34,285 bases of DNA from Bacteroidales bacterium (GTDB lineage Bacteria > Bacteroidota > Bacteroidia > Bacteroidales > DTU049). Below, in pieces: positions 6,770 to 16,022 of the stretch; the first letter of the stretch is position 1, and each line of letters begins with the position of its first letter. A program made the translations under genes and the position numbers. The notes beneath the pieces were generated by a model that saw only the letters and a list, made by a program, of their open reading frames with translations, was not told the origin of the DNA and did no database searches. The stretch covers positions 1 to 34,285 of the forward strand of contig JAFGWG010000065.1 in the NCBI GenBank assembly GCA_016937255.1. Direction: 5' to 3'.

Positions 6770-9490
6770 ATGACACAAGTTAAAAGGGTCTATACTTTTG
6801 GAAACGGTAAAGCAGAAGGTAGAGCAGATATGAAAAATCTTCTCGGTGGTAAAGGAGCGAATTTAGCTGAAATGAATCTTATAGGGGTACCTGTCCCAGC
6901 AGGATTTACAATTACAACCGAAGTGTGTACAGAGTATAATACTATAGGAAAAGATAAAGTAGTTGAACTCATGAAAGGCGAAGTTGAAGCAGGTATTTCA
7001 GCAACAGAGCAGGTTATGAATGCCAAATTTGGATCAACTGGTGATGCTTTCCCATTATTACTTTCAGTTAGATCTGGCGCAAGAGTTTCTATGCCCGGAA
7101 TGATGAATACTGTTCTCAATTTGGGTATGAATGATGATGCGGTTGAATTGCTTGCAGCAAAATCAGGTAATGCAAAATTTGCTTATGACTCATATCGACG
7201 CTTCATTCAAATGTACGGTGAAGTAGTTATGGGTGTAGAAGCTGAGCATGGCGAACACTGTCCTTTCGAGTTGGTGCTTGATAAAGTGAAAAACGAAAAA
7301 GGATATCAGGCCGACAATGAAATGTCAGTTGAAGATCTTAAAGGCGTTGTTAGTGCTTTTAAAGCGGTTGTAAAAGAAAAAGCCGGTGTTGATTTTCCAA
7401 CTGATCCTTGGGACCAATTATGGGGCGCAGTTTGCGCAGTGTTTGATTCTTGGAATACTGAGCGTGCTATTCTATACAGAAGAATGGGAGGTATTCCTGA
7501 AGAGTGGGGAACAGCTGTTAACGTTCAGGCCATGGTTTATGGAAATATGGGCGATACATCTGCAACTGGTGTCTGTTTTTCTCGTGATGCCGGAACAGGT
7601 GAAGATATCTTCAACGGCGAATATCTTGTAAACGCTCAGGGCGAAGATGTTGTTGCTGGTGTACGTACGCCACAGGAAATTACAATTGAGGGCTCAAGAA
7701 GATGGGCTGAAAGAAAAGGTATAACTGAGGAAGAACGCATTGCAACTTTCCCTTCACTGGAAGAAAAAATGCCTGAGTTGTATAAAGAACTTGATACGGT
7801 TCAACAAAAACTAGAAGATCATTATAAAGATATGCAAGATATGGAGTTTACCATTCAGGATGGAAAGCTTTGGATGTTGCAAACTCGTAATGGTAAGCGT
7901 ACTGCAGCAGCAATGGTTAAGATCGCTGTTGATATGATGAATCAGGGATATTTTGACGAAAAAACAGCTTTGTTACGTCAGGATCCTAATAGACTAGATG
8001 AATTATTACACCCTGTTTTTGATAAAACTGCCATTGCCAATGCTACTGTATTATCAAAAGGTCTTCCTGCATCTCCGGGTGCTGCTACAGGTAGAATTGT
8101 CTTCTCAGCAAATGATGCTGCAGAATGGGCAGAGAAAGGCGAGAAAGTTATTCTTGTTCGTCGTGAGACCTCTCCTGAAGATTTGAAAGGAATGGCTGCT
8201 GCAGTTGGTATTTTAACCGAACGTGGTGGTATGACCTCTCATGCAGCTGTTGTGGCTCGTGGAATGGGTAAATGCTGTGTTTCCTCAGCTGCCGGTATTG
8301 TGGTAAGCGGGAAATCATTGACCATAAACGGTGTTGAATTTAAAGAAGGTCAGTATATTTCATTGAATGGTTCTACCGGAGAAGTTTATGACGGTGAGGT
8401 GGCTACAATTACGCCTTCACTGGAAGGAAACTTTGGTAAAATAATGGAAATGGCTGAGAATAATACACGCATGTCTGTGAGAACAAATGCTGATACCCCA
8501 ACTGATGCTCAGGCAGCACGTGAATTTGGCGCTAAAGGTATTGGTCTTTGTCGTACAGAGCACATGTTTTTCGAAGGTGAACGTATTTGGAAAATGCGTG
8601 AAATGATTCTCGCTGAAGATACTGCTGGACGCAAAGTTGCTCTTGATAAATTACTCCCAATTCAGCGTGAGGATTTCTACGGAATTCTAAAAGCAATGGA
8701 CGGTTTTGGCGTTACTATTCGTCTTCTTGATCCTCCTTTGCACGAGTTTACTCCTAATGACGAAGCAAGCCAAAAAGAAATGGCAGAAAAATTAGGCGTA
8801 GATGTAAAACTAGTTAAAGATAAAGTGGAGTCTCTTCACGAATTTAACCCAATGCTTGGGCATAGAGGTTGTCGTTTAGGAAATACATATCCTGAAATTA
8901 CAGAAATGCAGGCGCGTGCTATTATTGAAGCTGCTTGTGATCTTAAAAAAGATGGATTTAATCCTAAGCCTGAAATCATGGTTCCTCTTATTGGAACTGC
9001 TCAGGAATTCAAAATGCAAGAAGAACTTATCAGAGCTACCGCAAAGAAAGTTTTTGAAGAAAAAGGAATGGAAGTAGATTACCTCGTTGGTACTATGATT
9101 GAGATTCCAAGAGCTGCATTAACTGCCGGTGAAGTAGCTGAGCATGCCGAGTTCTTCTCATTCGGAACCAATGACCTTACTCAGATGACTTTTGGTTACT
9201 CTCGCGATGATGCTGGGAAATTCCTGCCGATCTATATTCAAAAAGGTCTCCTAAAGCATGATCCATTCCAGGTTCTAGATCAAGAAGGTGTTGGACAATT
9301 GGTGAAAATGGGAACCGATCGTGGTCGCGCTGCCAATTCAAAGTTGAAAGTGGGTATCTGCGGTGAGCATGGCGGTGAGCCTTCATCAGTTGAATTCTGT
9401 AACAGCGTGGGTATGGACTATGTAAGTTGTTCTCCTTTCCGCGTGCCAATCGCACGATTGGCTGCTGCACAAGCAAATCTGAAAAGCTAA
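6770..9490 (+). CDS. ppdK: Pyruvate, phosphate dikinase
   Basis: A 906-residue PPDK, full length for the family. It interconverts pyruvate + ATP + Pi and PEP + AMP + PPi in the cytoplasm. The N-terminal ATP-grasp domain begins GNGKAEGRADMKNLLGGKGA and includes SVRSGARVSMPGMMNTVLN. The swivelling phosphohistidine domain has TERGGMTSHAAVVARGMGK with the catalytic His at residue 491; the Thr two residues before it is the site regulated by phosphorylation in plant enzymes. The C-terminal TIM barrel has GLCRTEHMFF, EFTPND, SFGTNDLTQMTFGYSRDDA and the catalytic Cys at residue 864 in GICGEHGGEPSS. It stands alone with its own promoter and a strong terminator. In anaerobes and other fermenters PPDK often works in the glycolytic direction using PPi; the direction here cannot be read from sequence. 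Confidence 0.97.
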   Translation: MTQVKRVYTFGNGKAEGRADMKNLLGGKGANLAEMNLIGVPVPAGFTITTEVCTEYNTIGKDKVVELMKGEVEAGISATEQVMNAKFGSTGDAFPLLLSVRSGARVSMPGMMNTVLNLGMNDDAVELLAAKSGNAKFAYDSYRRFIQMYGEVVMGVEAEHGEHCPFELVLDKVKNEKGYQADNEMSVEDLKGVVSAFKAVVKEKAGVDFPTDPWDQLWGAVCAVFDSWNTERAILYRRMGGIPEEWGTAVNVQAMVYGNMGDTSATGVCFSRDAGTGEDIFNGEYLVNAQGEDVVAGVRTPQEITIEGSRRWAERKGITEEERIATFPSLEEKMPELYKELDTVQQKLEDHYKDMQDMEFTIQDGKLWMLQTRNGKRTAAAMVKIAVDMMNQGYFDEKTALLRQDPNRLDELLHPVFDKTAIANATVLSKGLPASPGAATGRIVFSANDAAEWAEKGEKVILVRRETSPEDLKGMAAAVGILTERGGMTSHAAVVARGMGKCCVSSAAGIVVSGKSLTINGVEFKEGQYISLNGSTGEVYDGEVATITPSLEGNFGKIMEMAENNTRMSVRTNADTPTDAQAAREFGAKGIGLCRTEHMFFEGERIWKMREMILAEDTAGRKVALDKLLPIQREDFYGILKAMDGFGVTIRLLDPPLHEFTPNDEASQKEMAEKLGVDVKLVKDKVESLHEFNPMLGHRGCRLGNTYPEITEMQARAIIEAACDLKKDGFNPKPEIMVPLIGTAQEFKMQEELIRATAKKVFEEKGMEVDYLVGTMIEIPRAALTAGEVAEHAEFFSFGTNDLTQMTFGYSRDDAGKFLPIYIQKGLLKHDPFQVLDQEGVGQLVKMGTDRGRAANSKLKVGICGEHGGEPSSVEFCNSVGMDYVSCSPFRVPIARLAAAQANLKS

Positions 9491-9511
9491 TTTCAAGCAA
9501 TCAGCATAAAT

Positions 9512-9540
9512 AAAAAGCCGGCTTTTTGTCGGCTTTTTTT
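9512..9540 (+). terminator. Rho-independent terminator of ppdK
   Basis: Stem AAAAAGCCG / CGGCTTTTT with a 9-base loop, followed by a T-run, starting 21 bases after the ppdK stop. Confidence 0.92.
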
Positions 9541-9985
9541 ATAACTCTAATCTTATGGAGGGTTTAACCCACAGAGGCTTAGGTGATCTGATGTAAAATC
9601 ATTTTTAGTTTCTAAAGATATAATCACCAAATATCTACGTATTCGGGGAATACAATCACCGAAAATGGTAAAATATAGTAAATCAAGTTGTATTTGAGAT
9701 TGAATGAAAATCTGCGTATTAAACATTCCACCGTCTGCAGCAAGGTAAAACCTTCAAGGTTTCTGTTGCGGTAAGGACGCTTTCAAACCTTGAAGGTTTG
9801 AGTGGTGGCAAGGACATGGAACCGTTTAAGGCGCAGATTTATTTTGCTTCGCTAGTAGTTCCACGTCGCAATTTTATCATTACAACGACGATGTTGCTTT
9901 TTAATTTATAATCAAATGCCGTACTTCCCTTCGCCAAGCTCAGGACAGGCTCGGCTCAGCATGACATTTGGTTTTTCGCGAGTAC
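9541..9985. other. Gene-free spacer with dispersed repeats
   Basis: No plausible gene in about 445 bases. It contains the CCTTGAAGG inverted repeat (9748-9799, separate entry). Near 9929-9968, next to the stop of the small T9SS gene, there is a stretch CCTTCGCCAAGCTCAGGACA and following, which resembles intergenic repeats seen in many bacterial genomes. The remainder shows no structure I can name. Confidence 0.5.
9748..9799. repeat. Inverted repeat AAACCTTCAAGGTTT / AAACCTTGAAGGTTT
   Basis: The two 15-base arms (9748-9762 and 9785-9799) are exact reverse complements, separated by 22 bases. Each arm is itself nearly palindromic, so two stem-loop arrangements are possible. A third copy, AAACCTTGAAGGT, lies at 34199-34211, so this is a dispersed element. 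It has no T-run and no gene ends next to it, so a terminator role is unlikely. Confidence 0.8.
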
Positions 9986-10867
9986 CTATTCTATCACCAA
10001 CCTCCTACTAAACTCACTATTAGCTGTCTGAACCTCTAGAACATAAATACCAGCTTTCAGATTAGAGGTATTCAGCGTTTTTTCGGATAATCCCAGGCTA
10101 TATGACGCATATACTTCTTGCCCAAGAACATTTCTGATCGAAATTCTGCAATTCTCCATTGGCAAATTCTCAATGATTAGATAATCTTGTGCGGGATTGG
10201 GGTAGATATTTAAGTTGCTCCAAAACTCATTGATACCAACATCTTCGTATGTGCAGTATGGAACAATCCCGGTTTCAAATAATCCTAAAGAATCATCACT
10301 GTAACATCTGAGATTACCGTTCAGCGGATCACAAGCAAAATACTGAGGAAAGAAATACGCATGAAGAGGGCCAATTTTTTCTACAATCGTATCAACACCC
10401 CAGAACCAATTATTACCTGTTGTGTTTACAACTATATATTTCAGTGTATCACCATTTATTATTTTTTGTCCGTTTCCAGTGACATTTACTTTAACAGTAT
10501 CACTAGAAATGGATTCATTAGGCGTGAAACTCCACGACTCACCTGGGTTAATGTTCATATTAAACAGTGTGTCAAATTCTAATGAGTCATTATGAAATAT
10601 TTGAACAACACCATTTTCTTCATGTAAAATCACTTCTAAACCCAGACAATCGCATGGATAGCAGTTCTTGGTAAGAATATAACAATCTTTCCCTTGAACC
10701 ACAGTATCACGCAAAGCATTCATGTGACAGTATGAGTTGTAATATCCCGAAACAGGATCAAATTTAATGCTTCCATAGTGCCATTGTGCCTTTCCTTCAA
10801 ACCAATCTTGGCCATTTGAGTGTAGCGATAGTAAAAAGAGTATGCCAATAAATGCTATTATTCTCAT
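9986..10867 (-). CDS. Small secreted protein with T9SS C-terminal sorting domain
   Basis: A 293-residue exported protein. It begins with a signal peptide (MRIIAFIGILFLLSLHSNGQ, cut likely after about residue 19). The middle (20-215) matches no domain I recognise; it has several cysteines (NCYPCDCLG), repeated Asp/Thr-rich strands and two closely spaced tryptophans. The last 75 or so residues are a T9SS sorting domain: IYPNPAQDYLIIENLP, then ISIRNVLGQEVY, then LNTSNLKAGIYVLEV, ending SRRLVIE. T9SS exports such proteins across the outer membrane and often anchors them at the surface. Its ATG directly abuts the stop codon of the upstream 1434-residue gene, so the two form one transcription unit. 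Its tail is nearly identical in DNA to that gene's tail. Confidence 0.85.
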   Translation of the reverse strand: MRIIAFIGILFLLSLHSNGQDWFEGKAQWHYGSIKFDPVSGYYNSYCHMNALRDTVVQGKDCYILTKNCYPCDCLGLEVILHEENGVVQIFHNDSLEFDTLFNMNINPGESWSFTPNESISSDTVKVNVTGNGQKIINGDTLKYIVVNTTGNNWFWGVDTIVEKIGPLHAYFFPQYFACDPLNGNLRCYSDDSLGLFETGIVPYCTYEDVGINEFWSNLNIYPNPAQDYLIIENLPMENCRISIRNVLGQEVYASYSLGLSEKTLNTSNLKAGIYVLEVQTANSEFSRRLVIE

Positions 10868-11086
10868 TTATTCAATTATGAGTTTAGACACTTTTTCATT
10901 CTTTCCTTCGATATGAATGAAGTAGATTCCAGAAGTCAGATTGCTAGTTTTTAGTGTTGTTTGTTTAGCTCCATATGTGAAACTAACAAATACCTCCTGC
11001 CCAAGAACATTTCTGATCGAAATCCTACAATTCTCCATTGGTAGACTATCAATGATTAGATAATCTTGTGCAGGGTTAGGGTAGAT
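10120..11086 (-). repeat. Near-identical T9SS tail segments in two adjacent genes (10120-10207 and 10999-11086)
   Basis: Two 88-base segments, each encoding YPNPAQDYLII through NVLGQE of a sorting domain, match at 79 of 88 bases without gaps (counted by eye), while the flanking coding sequence diverges. Both are direct repeats in the same frame. The pattern suggests recent copying or gene conversion of the sorting tail between neighbours. Confidence 0.85.
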
Positions 11087-14000
11087 TAGGATGCTATTGT
11101 TTTCTGAATCTGAAATTCCAGTGCAGTTTGTGTATGTAATCACAATAGTATCGGTACTCATACATCCGTTTGCAGAGAAATCGACAAATAATGTGTCAGT
11201 TCCGTAGCCGCCAGTAAAGCTGGAATCAAGCGAAACAATTTGTGTGGTATCTCCGGTGGACCAATTATATGAATCGGCTCCAGCTCCGGCATCGAGTACG
11301 AGCGTTTGACCATCGCAAAGTGTGGTATCTGAGGGAAGTCCGCTTGTATGATACCCAAATGAGTGAACAGTGAAAAGTAGAGTGTCGTTATTAGCATCCA
11401 CATCATTTGCATATTCTAAAATGATTTCAAAATCGTAATCCATGGGATAAACTGTCATATCAGCCAAGGAATCAAAGGTGTGATACATGAAATCATTAGG
11501 AAGAATGTCTGCGGTTAGAATTAGAGTGTCAATTTGCAGGAGTGAGCTGTTCATTTCTGCATGGAATATCAGTGTGTCGCCGGTTGGAATAGTTTCAACC
11601 GCATTTGTGTTTTGTATCTTAATAGTAACAGTTTCCATATTGTGCTCACACGCATCTATTGGAGAAGTAAGTGAATCCATGGCAATATCTATGGAAGGCA
11701 CTTCGTATACATGAAAATCATCAAAAGCGAAGCCGTCGAGCATATTGGTTGTGGTATCTGAGTTGAATACAAAACGGAATTTCACCCATGGCTCACCAGC
11801 AAGCATGAATAATTCATGACGTGCCATTTGCCAGGTGCTTTGAGAAGTTCCGCTCCAGCCCGTGCTGTCGGTAAACCAGTTCAGCGTATCGCCCATCTGT
11901 CCGATCGGGTTCCAGAGCATACCATCAAGGGTGTATTCAAATGAAGTGATATCAGCTGTTGTATCGCTGTTTACCCAGTACATGAAGTCGACCTGCGGAC
12001 GACCGAGTGCAGAGAAATCAAAACAAGGACTTTCAATAAAACTGGAAACTGTATCAGCGTAGAAACCTGAAGCACAGGTTGAATAAGCCAGAGAAGAACT
12101 AAAAGCTGAATTTATGGTCATTCCTGCCGGCGTTCCGTGCTCCCAGTTTTTATCCTGCGGAGCCCAGAGTTGTGCAGTAGCATCTACATCATCGAAAAAC
12201 GGATAAGCATTTACCAGCGGCTGGCTGATTATGGTTATTTCTGCAGTATCGTTGTTTGTGTTTACATCACCAGGAATTTGTGCTGCCACAATAATGTGAT
12301 ATGGTCCCGGAGTGCTGAAATCGTAAGTCTGACTTGTTGTGAAAGCTGTTGTGTCATTCGGTAAAACAGAAAAGAAAATGGTGTCATTAGTCCAGCCCAA
12401 GCCACCGTCAATAGATACAATAATCGGAATAGAATCGGCCGTCATAGTACCGTAGTTTGCAATATCTCCACTGATATAATCTGTTCCCAAACCGCAGCCT
12501 GATTGTGGGGCATCGATGGAAATGATGGCTGCTTCAATTCCACGTTCTTCAATATGCACATTATCGAATGCAAAGCCATCGTCGTTATTAAATGCATTTG
12601 CACCAAAATGTACTCTAAGTTTTGCTCCGGGATAAGAAGTCAGACTTTGTAAAGAATGCTCCACCGTAATCCAACCGCCACTACCGTTGGCGTTATTTCC
12701 GGTCCAACCATCGGCATTACTTGCTATTCCATTCACATCCATATCGTTGTACCAGTTGGGCTCACCATAGAACCCAAGTACTTGCCAGCTTGCTCCGCCA
12801 TCGACCGAATATTCAATATTTGCTCCATCCCAACTACTTTCTGCTTCGTACCAAATGTCTAGCTCCAGCCAAGGATCACTCATTCCGTATAAATCAAAAC
12901 AAGGACTGATGACAAAACTGTTTTCATTAAAATTACAATCTCCAGAAAGATTGGTAACCCAGGCTTGTGTTCCGTCTGATGCAGAATTTATGGTAGGATT
13001 TGCAGGTGCTCCAAGTGCCCAGCTGTTGTTTGTTCCGCTACTATTCCAATTTCCTGGCCCTCCTTCAAAGCTCTCACTATAAGGGAATGTTGTAATAGTT
13101 AGGTAGCTGATTACAGAAGAATTTGCTTCATCGTTTGTTGCATTTTCATCGGTTGCAAGTTGAGCGCGTACTGCCAAATTGTAGCTATTTGGAACCGCTA
13201 AATTTGCAGTTGCAATGAAAGTATAGTCAAGAGTGTCGCCTGAAGGGATTGAATCTAGTAACTCTAGAGTTGACCATGAGCCTCCACCATCGGTTGAAAA
13301 TTGCACAGGTATATTGTATTCATCAGAACTGGCATTATTATAAAATCTTGCAGTGATCTGCTCCATTGCACTCAATCCGCATGAGCTCATGGGAGAAAGA
13401 ATTTCAAGTGTTGCAATATCGTGGGTTAGCAATTCATATTCATCGGCGCCCATATCTGGGTTGGTGGCGTTGCGCGGGTCATCTTCAATATCTGTTGTTA
13501 CAAAAGCGTAGGGTGTGCCAAGACCATTAAGCGCTGCATTGGTGAAGTGAACATCGTTTGAACCTGTAAATACAGGATCGATATTTACGGAATTCACGTC
13601 AAAACCGAGTGAGAAAACTGTTGCTTGCCATGCCGAAAGATCCGTCTGATTCACACTGCTATATTTTCCTAAGTATGAACCATTTACTAAATAATCGTTA
13701 TAGTTTAATTGAGAAATGTAATGCTGACTTACTGCTCCAGATGAAATTTCAATGGCATATCCTCCTCCATGGTTTTCGAAAATATTATTCAGAATTTTTA
13801 TGTTGCCATAAGTTCCTGATATAGATGAATTTACATACAATGCTCGACCGCCTGTTGTACTACCACTTTTCACTCTAATTGTATTATAGGCAATGTCTAC
13901 GTACTCACAATTGTGAGGATAAATGGCACTCAAAGAAGAGGTGTTATTATCCTGAACAATGAAATTATTGCTGAGCAAAACGGGTTGAGATACAGTTCCA

Positions 14001-15172
14001 ATTACCTCTCTTAGATAAATTAAATCTCCGGCTGCTCCATCTGCATAAATACTATTGCGAGAAATACGAATGGCGTCTTTGGAGTAGCGCATGTAAATTC
14101 CACTGAAATTGTTGGTCACTACATTAGTCTCCACCACGTTGCTGTCAATAATCGTATTGCTTTGATTGTACATAAACATAGCCGATACATACTGGTTTTT
14201 GAAATAATTACATTGAATGGTAATAGAATCTTCAGTCATTAGGGAAGAAGCTCCATACAAATACATCCCATAAGCACCATTTTCAAAGCTATTGTACTCA
14301 AAAACGCTTAATGAATCATTGGTTTCTAGCCCTGGATTTGAATAGATCAAGGCGAGCGTATTGTTATTGGTTGTGGTTGGGTCACCAATGAGTCGTAGGT
14401 GATGATAATGATTATACGCAGAAGTGCTATCTATCATTAATACACGGCCGTATAATACTCCACCGGTAGATTGTAAACTAAGATGTTCAAGTGTAAAATA
14501 GGAAGTTGCATTAATGGCAAAAGTATAATTGTCTGCTGCTCCTGTTGGCGTATGAGTTATTAATACCGCAGCACTATCTTGTGATTGAGATCTGAAGATA
14601 ATATTGTTTGTTTCAGAAACGCCATGAACACGATTAATCATTGCATTTTCGTTGTAGGTTCCATCAGCAATTTCAAAAATTACTGGACCGCAAACTCCAC
14701 CGAGTGATAGTGTATCGGCAGCTCCTGAAATGCTTTGAAAATTGTTTCCTATTGCTGGCATAACTGGGTTAATGGTGTAAATCCCACTGAATGAAACGAA
14801 AATCATAGTTCTGATGGTATCATTGTGTAGGGCGGTATCTGCAGAATCGAGCCAAATTATAACTTCGTAAGCCCCGGGACGAGTCAAGAGAAATGTATCA
14901 AGGCGAACGGTATCATTTGCACCTGAGGCAATTGCTGAGCTTGGTGCTGTTGTGCTTTCGTTAATGCCATTGCTCACAGTCCAATTAATATTGAGAGCTC
15001 CGGGAGCAATTCCGGTCATTCCAGAATCACAAAGCAAAACTCTGAGCTCTACTGTTGCTCCAAGACAATAGTATTGAGAATCAGGAACAATTTTGGTTAA
15101 AGCGTAGTCTTGTGAAAAAGCTTGAGAAATTCCACTTAATAATAAAAGAAGAGAGAGTAATAATTTATTCAT
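10868..15172 (-). CDS. Large T9SS-secreted beta-helix protein with repeated adhesin-like domains
   Basis: A 1434-residue surface or secreted protein. Signal peptide at 1-20 (LLLSLLLLLSGISQAFSQ). Residues about 130-570 form a right-handed parallel beta-helix rich in Asn turns, closing with the common NPDMGADEYE motif near 571-580. After that come three CARDB-like beta-sandwich segments starting near 582 (HDIATLEILSPMSSCGL), 893 (IISIDAPQSGCGL) and 1165 (DIAMDSLTSPIDAC). The first two are each followed by a MAM/jelly-roll-like unit beginning FPYSESFEGG near 696 and YPFFDDVDATAQLW near 989. A further Ig-like piece (CDGQTLVLDAGAGADSYNWS) precedes the T9SS tail (YPNPAQDYLII ... VSKLIIE). The modular build suggests binding to cells or polymers; no catalytic motif is seen. 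Its ATG overlaps the sirtuin stop by 8 bases and its stop abuts the next T9SS gene. Domain limits are approximate. Confidence 0.86.
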   Translation of the reverse strand: MNKLLLSLLLLLSGISQAFSQDYALTKIVPDSQYYCLGATVELRVLLCDSGMTGIAPGALNINWTVSNGINESTTAPSSAIASGANDTVRLDTFLLTRPGAYEVIIWLDSADTALHNDTIRTMIFVSFSGIYTINPVMPAIGNNFQSISGAADTLSLGGVCGPVIFEIADGTYNENAMINRVHGVSETNNIIFRSQSQDSAAVLITHTPTGAADNYTFAINATSYFTLEHLSLQSTGGVLYGRVLMIDSTSAYNHYHHLRLIGDPTTTNNNTLALIYSNPGLETNDSLSVFEYNSFENGAYGMYLYGASSLMTEDSITIQCNYFKNQYVSAMFMYNQSNTIIDSNVVETNVVTNNFSGIYMRYSKDAIRISRNSIYADGAAGDLIYLREVIGTVSQPVLLSNNFIVQDNNTSSLSAIYPHNCEYVDIAYNTIRVKSGSTTGGRALYVNSSISGTYGNIKILNNIFENHGGGYAIEISSGAVSQHYISQLNYNDYLVNGSYLGKYSSVNQTDLSAWQATVFSLGFDVNSVNIDPVFTGSNDVHFTNAALNGLGTPYAFVTTDIEDDPRNATNPDMGADEYELLTHDIATLEILSPMSSCGLSAMEQITARFYNNASSDEYNIPVQFSTDGGGSWSTLELLDSIPSGDTLDYTFIATANLAVPNSYNLAVRAQLATDENATNDEANSSVISYLTITTFPYSESFEGGPGNWNSSGTNNSWALGAPANPTINSASDGTQAWVTNLSGDCNFNENSFVISPCFDLYGMSDPWLELDIWYEAESSWDGANIEYSVDGGASWQVLGFYGEPNWYNDMDVNGIASNADGWTGNNANGSGGWITVEHSLQSLTSYPGAKLRVHFGANAFNNDDGFAFDNVHIEERGIEAAIISIDAPQSGCGLGTDYISGDIANYGTMTADSIPIIVSIDGGLGWTNDTIFFSVLPNDTTAFTTSQTYDFSTPGPYHIIVAAQIPGDVNTNNDTAEITIISQPLVNAYPFFDDVDATAQLWAPQDKNWEHGTPAGMTINSAFSSSLAYSTCASGFYADTVSSFIESPCFDFSALGRPQVDFMYWVNSDTTADITSFEYTLDGMLWNPIGQMGDTLNWFTDSTGWSGTSQSTWQMARHELFMLAGEPWVKFRFVFNSDTTTNMLDGFAFDDFHVYEVPSIDIAMDSLTSPIDACEHNMETVTIKIQNTNAVETIPTGDTLIFHAEMNSSLLQIDTLILTADILPNDFMYHTFDSLADMTVYPMDYDFEIILEYANDVDANNDTLLFTVHSFGYHTSGLPSDTTLCDGQTLVLDAGAGADSYNWSTGDTTQIVSLDSSFTGGYGTDTLFVDFSANGCMSTDTIVITYTNCTGISDSENNSILIYPNPAQDYLIIDSLPMENCRISIRNVLGQEVFVSFTYGAKQTTLKTSNLTSGIYFIHIEGKNEKVSKLIIE

Positions 15173-15917
15173 TGCGCAGTGTTTTTATTTCGTGAATGAG
15201 TTTGGTTATGATTTCGCCTGCTTTTCCTTGCAGGAAAATATCATTGGATGCGTGGGCGTAAATATTGTCGTCGGTATTAATCTCAATAATTTGTGCACCT
15301 TTATTTTTGGCTAGATGAGGAATCATAGAGGCGGGCATTACTTCGCCGGAAGTTCCAATAATGAGAAGAAGATCGGCGCTTTCAGCTTCGTGCACCGATC
15401 TGGCATATGCAACTGGAGGAATACCCTCACTAAAGAAAATGAAATCTGGTTTTACAAGGCTATTGCAATGGTTGCATTGCACGGGTAGGGAAGAAAAGTC
15501 GATTTCGTTTTTATTGAATTTTTTGTTACAAGAAGTGCAAACAAGGGTTTGAGCTGTGCCATGAAATTCCACAACATCGGTATTTCCCGCTTCCTGATGA
15601 AGATTGTCAATGTTTTGAGTTATAACTGTTTTCAATAGCCCCATTTTTTCCAATTCTGCAAGTCCAATATGAGCTACATTTGGATCGGCTTTGCCAAAAA
15701 AGTCGTAAAATAATTTATGAATGACGGTCCATGCTTCGAGTGGGTTTTGATGAAAATAGTCGAGGTCGAGAACAATAGGATCGTAAGTATTCCATAGCCC
15801 GCCTTCACCACGAAATGGCGGAATGCCGCTTTCTACGGAGATTCCGGCCCCTGTAAAAGCATTGAGATGACTTGAATGAAGTATTTTTTGAGCTGCCTCA
15901 GTAATATATTTATCCAT
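15165..15917 (-). CDS. Sir2-family NAD-dependent protein deacylase (sirtuin)
   Basis: A 250-residue sirtuin when started at the ATG at 15917; a longer frame to 15965 would add 16 residues ahead of the conserved fold. Sirtuins remove acyl groups from protein lysines using NAD+. The key motifs are GAGISVESGIPPFRG (23-37), TQNIDNLH (100-107), the catalytic His119 in EFHG, zinc ligands C127/C130 and C148/C151, and the NAD-binding GTSGEV (188-193). The Tyr-x-x-Arg pair that marks desuccinylase-type (SIRT5/CobB class) enzymes is not visible in VIHKLFYDFF, so deacetylation is the safer guess. A TAnnTTTG box sits just 5 bases before the 15917 ATG. The stop overlaps the start of the giant T9SS gene by 8 bases, implying coupled translation, a strange pairing with no obvious functional link. 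Confidence 0.93.
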   Translation of the reverse strand: MDKYITEAAQKILHSSHLNAFTGAGISVESGIPPFRGEGGLWNTYDPIVLDLDYFHQNPLEAWTVIHKLFYDFFGKADPNVAHIGLAELEKMGLLKTVITQNIDNLHQEAGNTDVVEFHGTAQTLVCTSCNKKFNKNEIDFSSLPVQCNHCNSLVKPDFIFFSEGIPPVAYARSVHEAESADLLLIIGTSGEVMPASMIPHLAKNKGAQIIEINTDDNIYAHASNDIFLQGKAGEIITKLIHEIKTLRNE

Positions 15918-15922
15918 CTGAA

Positions 15923-15930
15923 CAAATATA
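15923..15930 (-). promoter_or_regulatory. Putative -7 box of the sirtuin/T9SS unit
   Basis: Reads TATATTTG on the minus strand, an exact TAnnTTTG, only 5 bases before the ATG at 15917. If real, the mRNA would have almost no leader, and it favours 15917 over 15965 as the start. No clear TTG at the -33 distance. Confidence 0.4.
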
Positions 15931-15965
15931 TGAAAGAATCTTGAATATTTAGAGTATTTTGACAT

Positions 15966-15989
15966 AAAAAAAGCCGCATCTCTGCGGCT
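15966..15989 (-). terminator. Rho-independent terminator of the 16.0-18.1 kb unit
   Basis: On the minus strand AGCCGCA, loop GAGA, TGCGGCT, then a T-run of seven. It lies 33 bases beyond the stop at 16023 and just before the sirtuin promoter region, cleanly separating the two transcription units. Confidence 0.9.
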
Positions 15990-16022
15990 AATTGTATATT
16001 AAATCAATTAAGTAATGCGATC

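Noticed and set aside
6790-7119. Open frame on the strand opposite to the start of ppdK
   Set aside because: It lies wholly inside the conserved ATP-grasp coding region of ppdK and its translation has no recognisable motifs; it is a mirror of a real gene.
9177-9500. Open frame opposite to the end of ppdK
   Set aside because: Overlaps the catalytic C-terminal barrel of ppdK in full, with basic, histidine-rich composition typical of antisense frames.
15918-15965. Longer N-terminus for the sirtuin
   Set aside because: The extra 16 residues are not part of the Sir2 fold, and the segment contains a promoter-like box.
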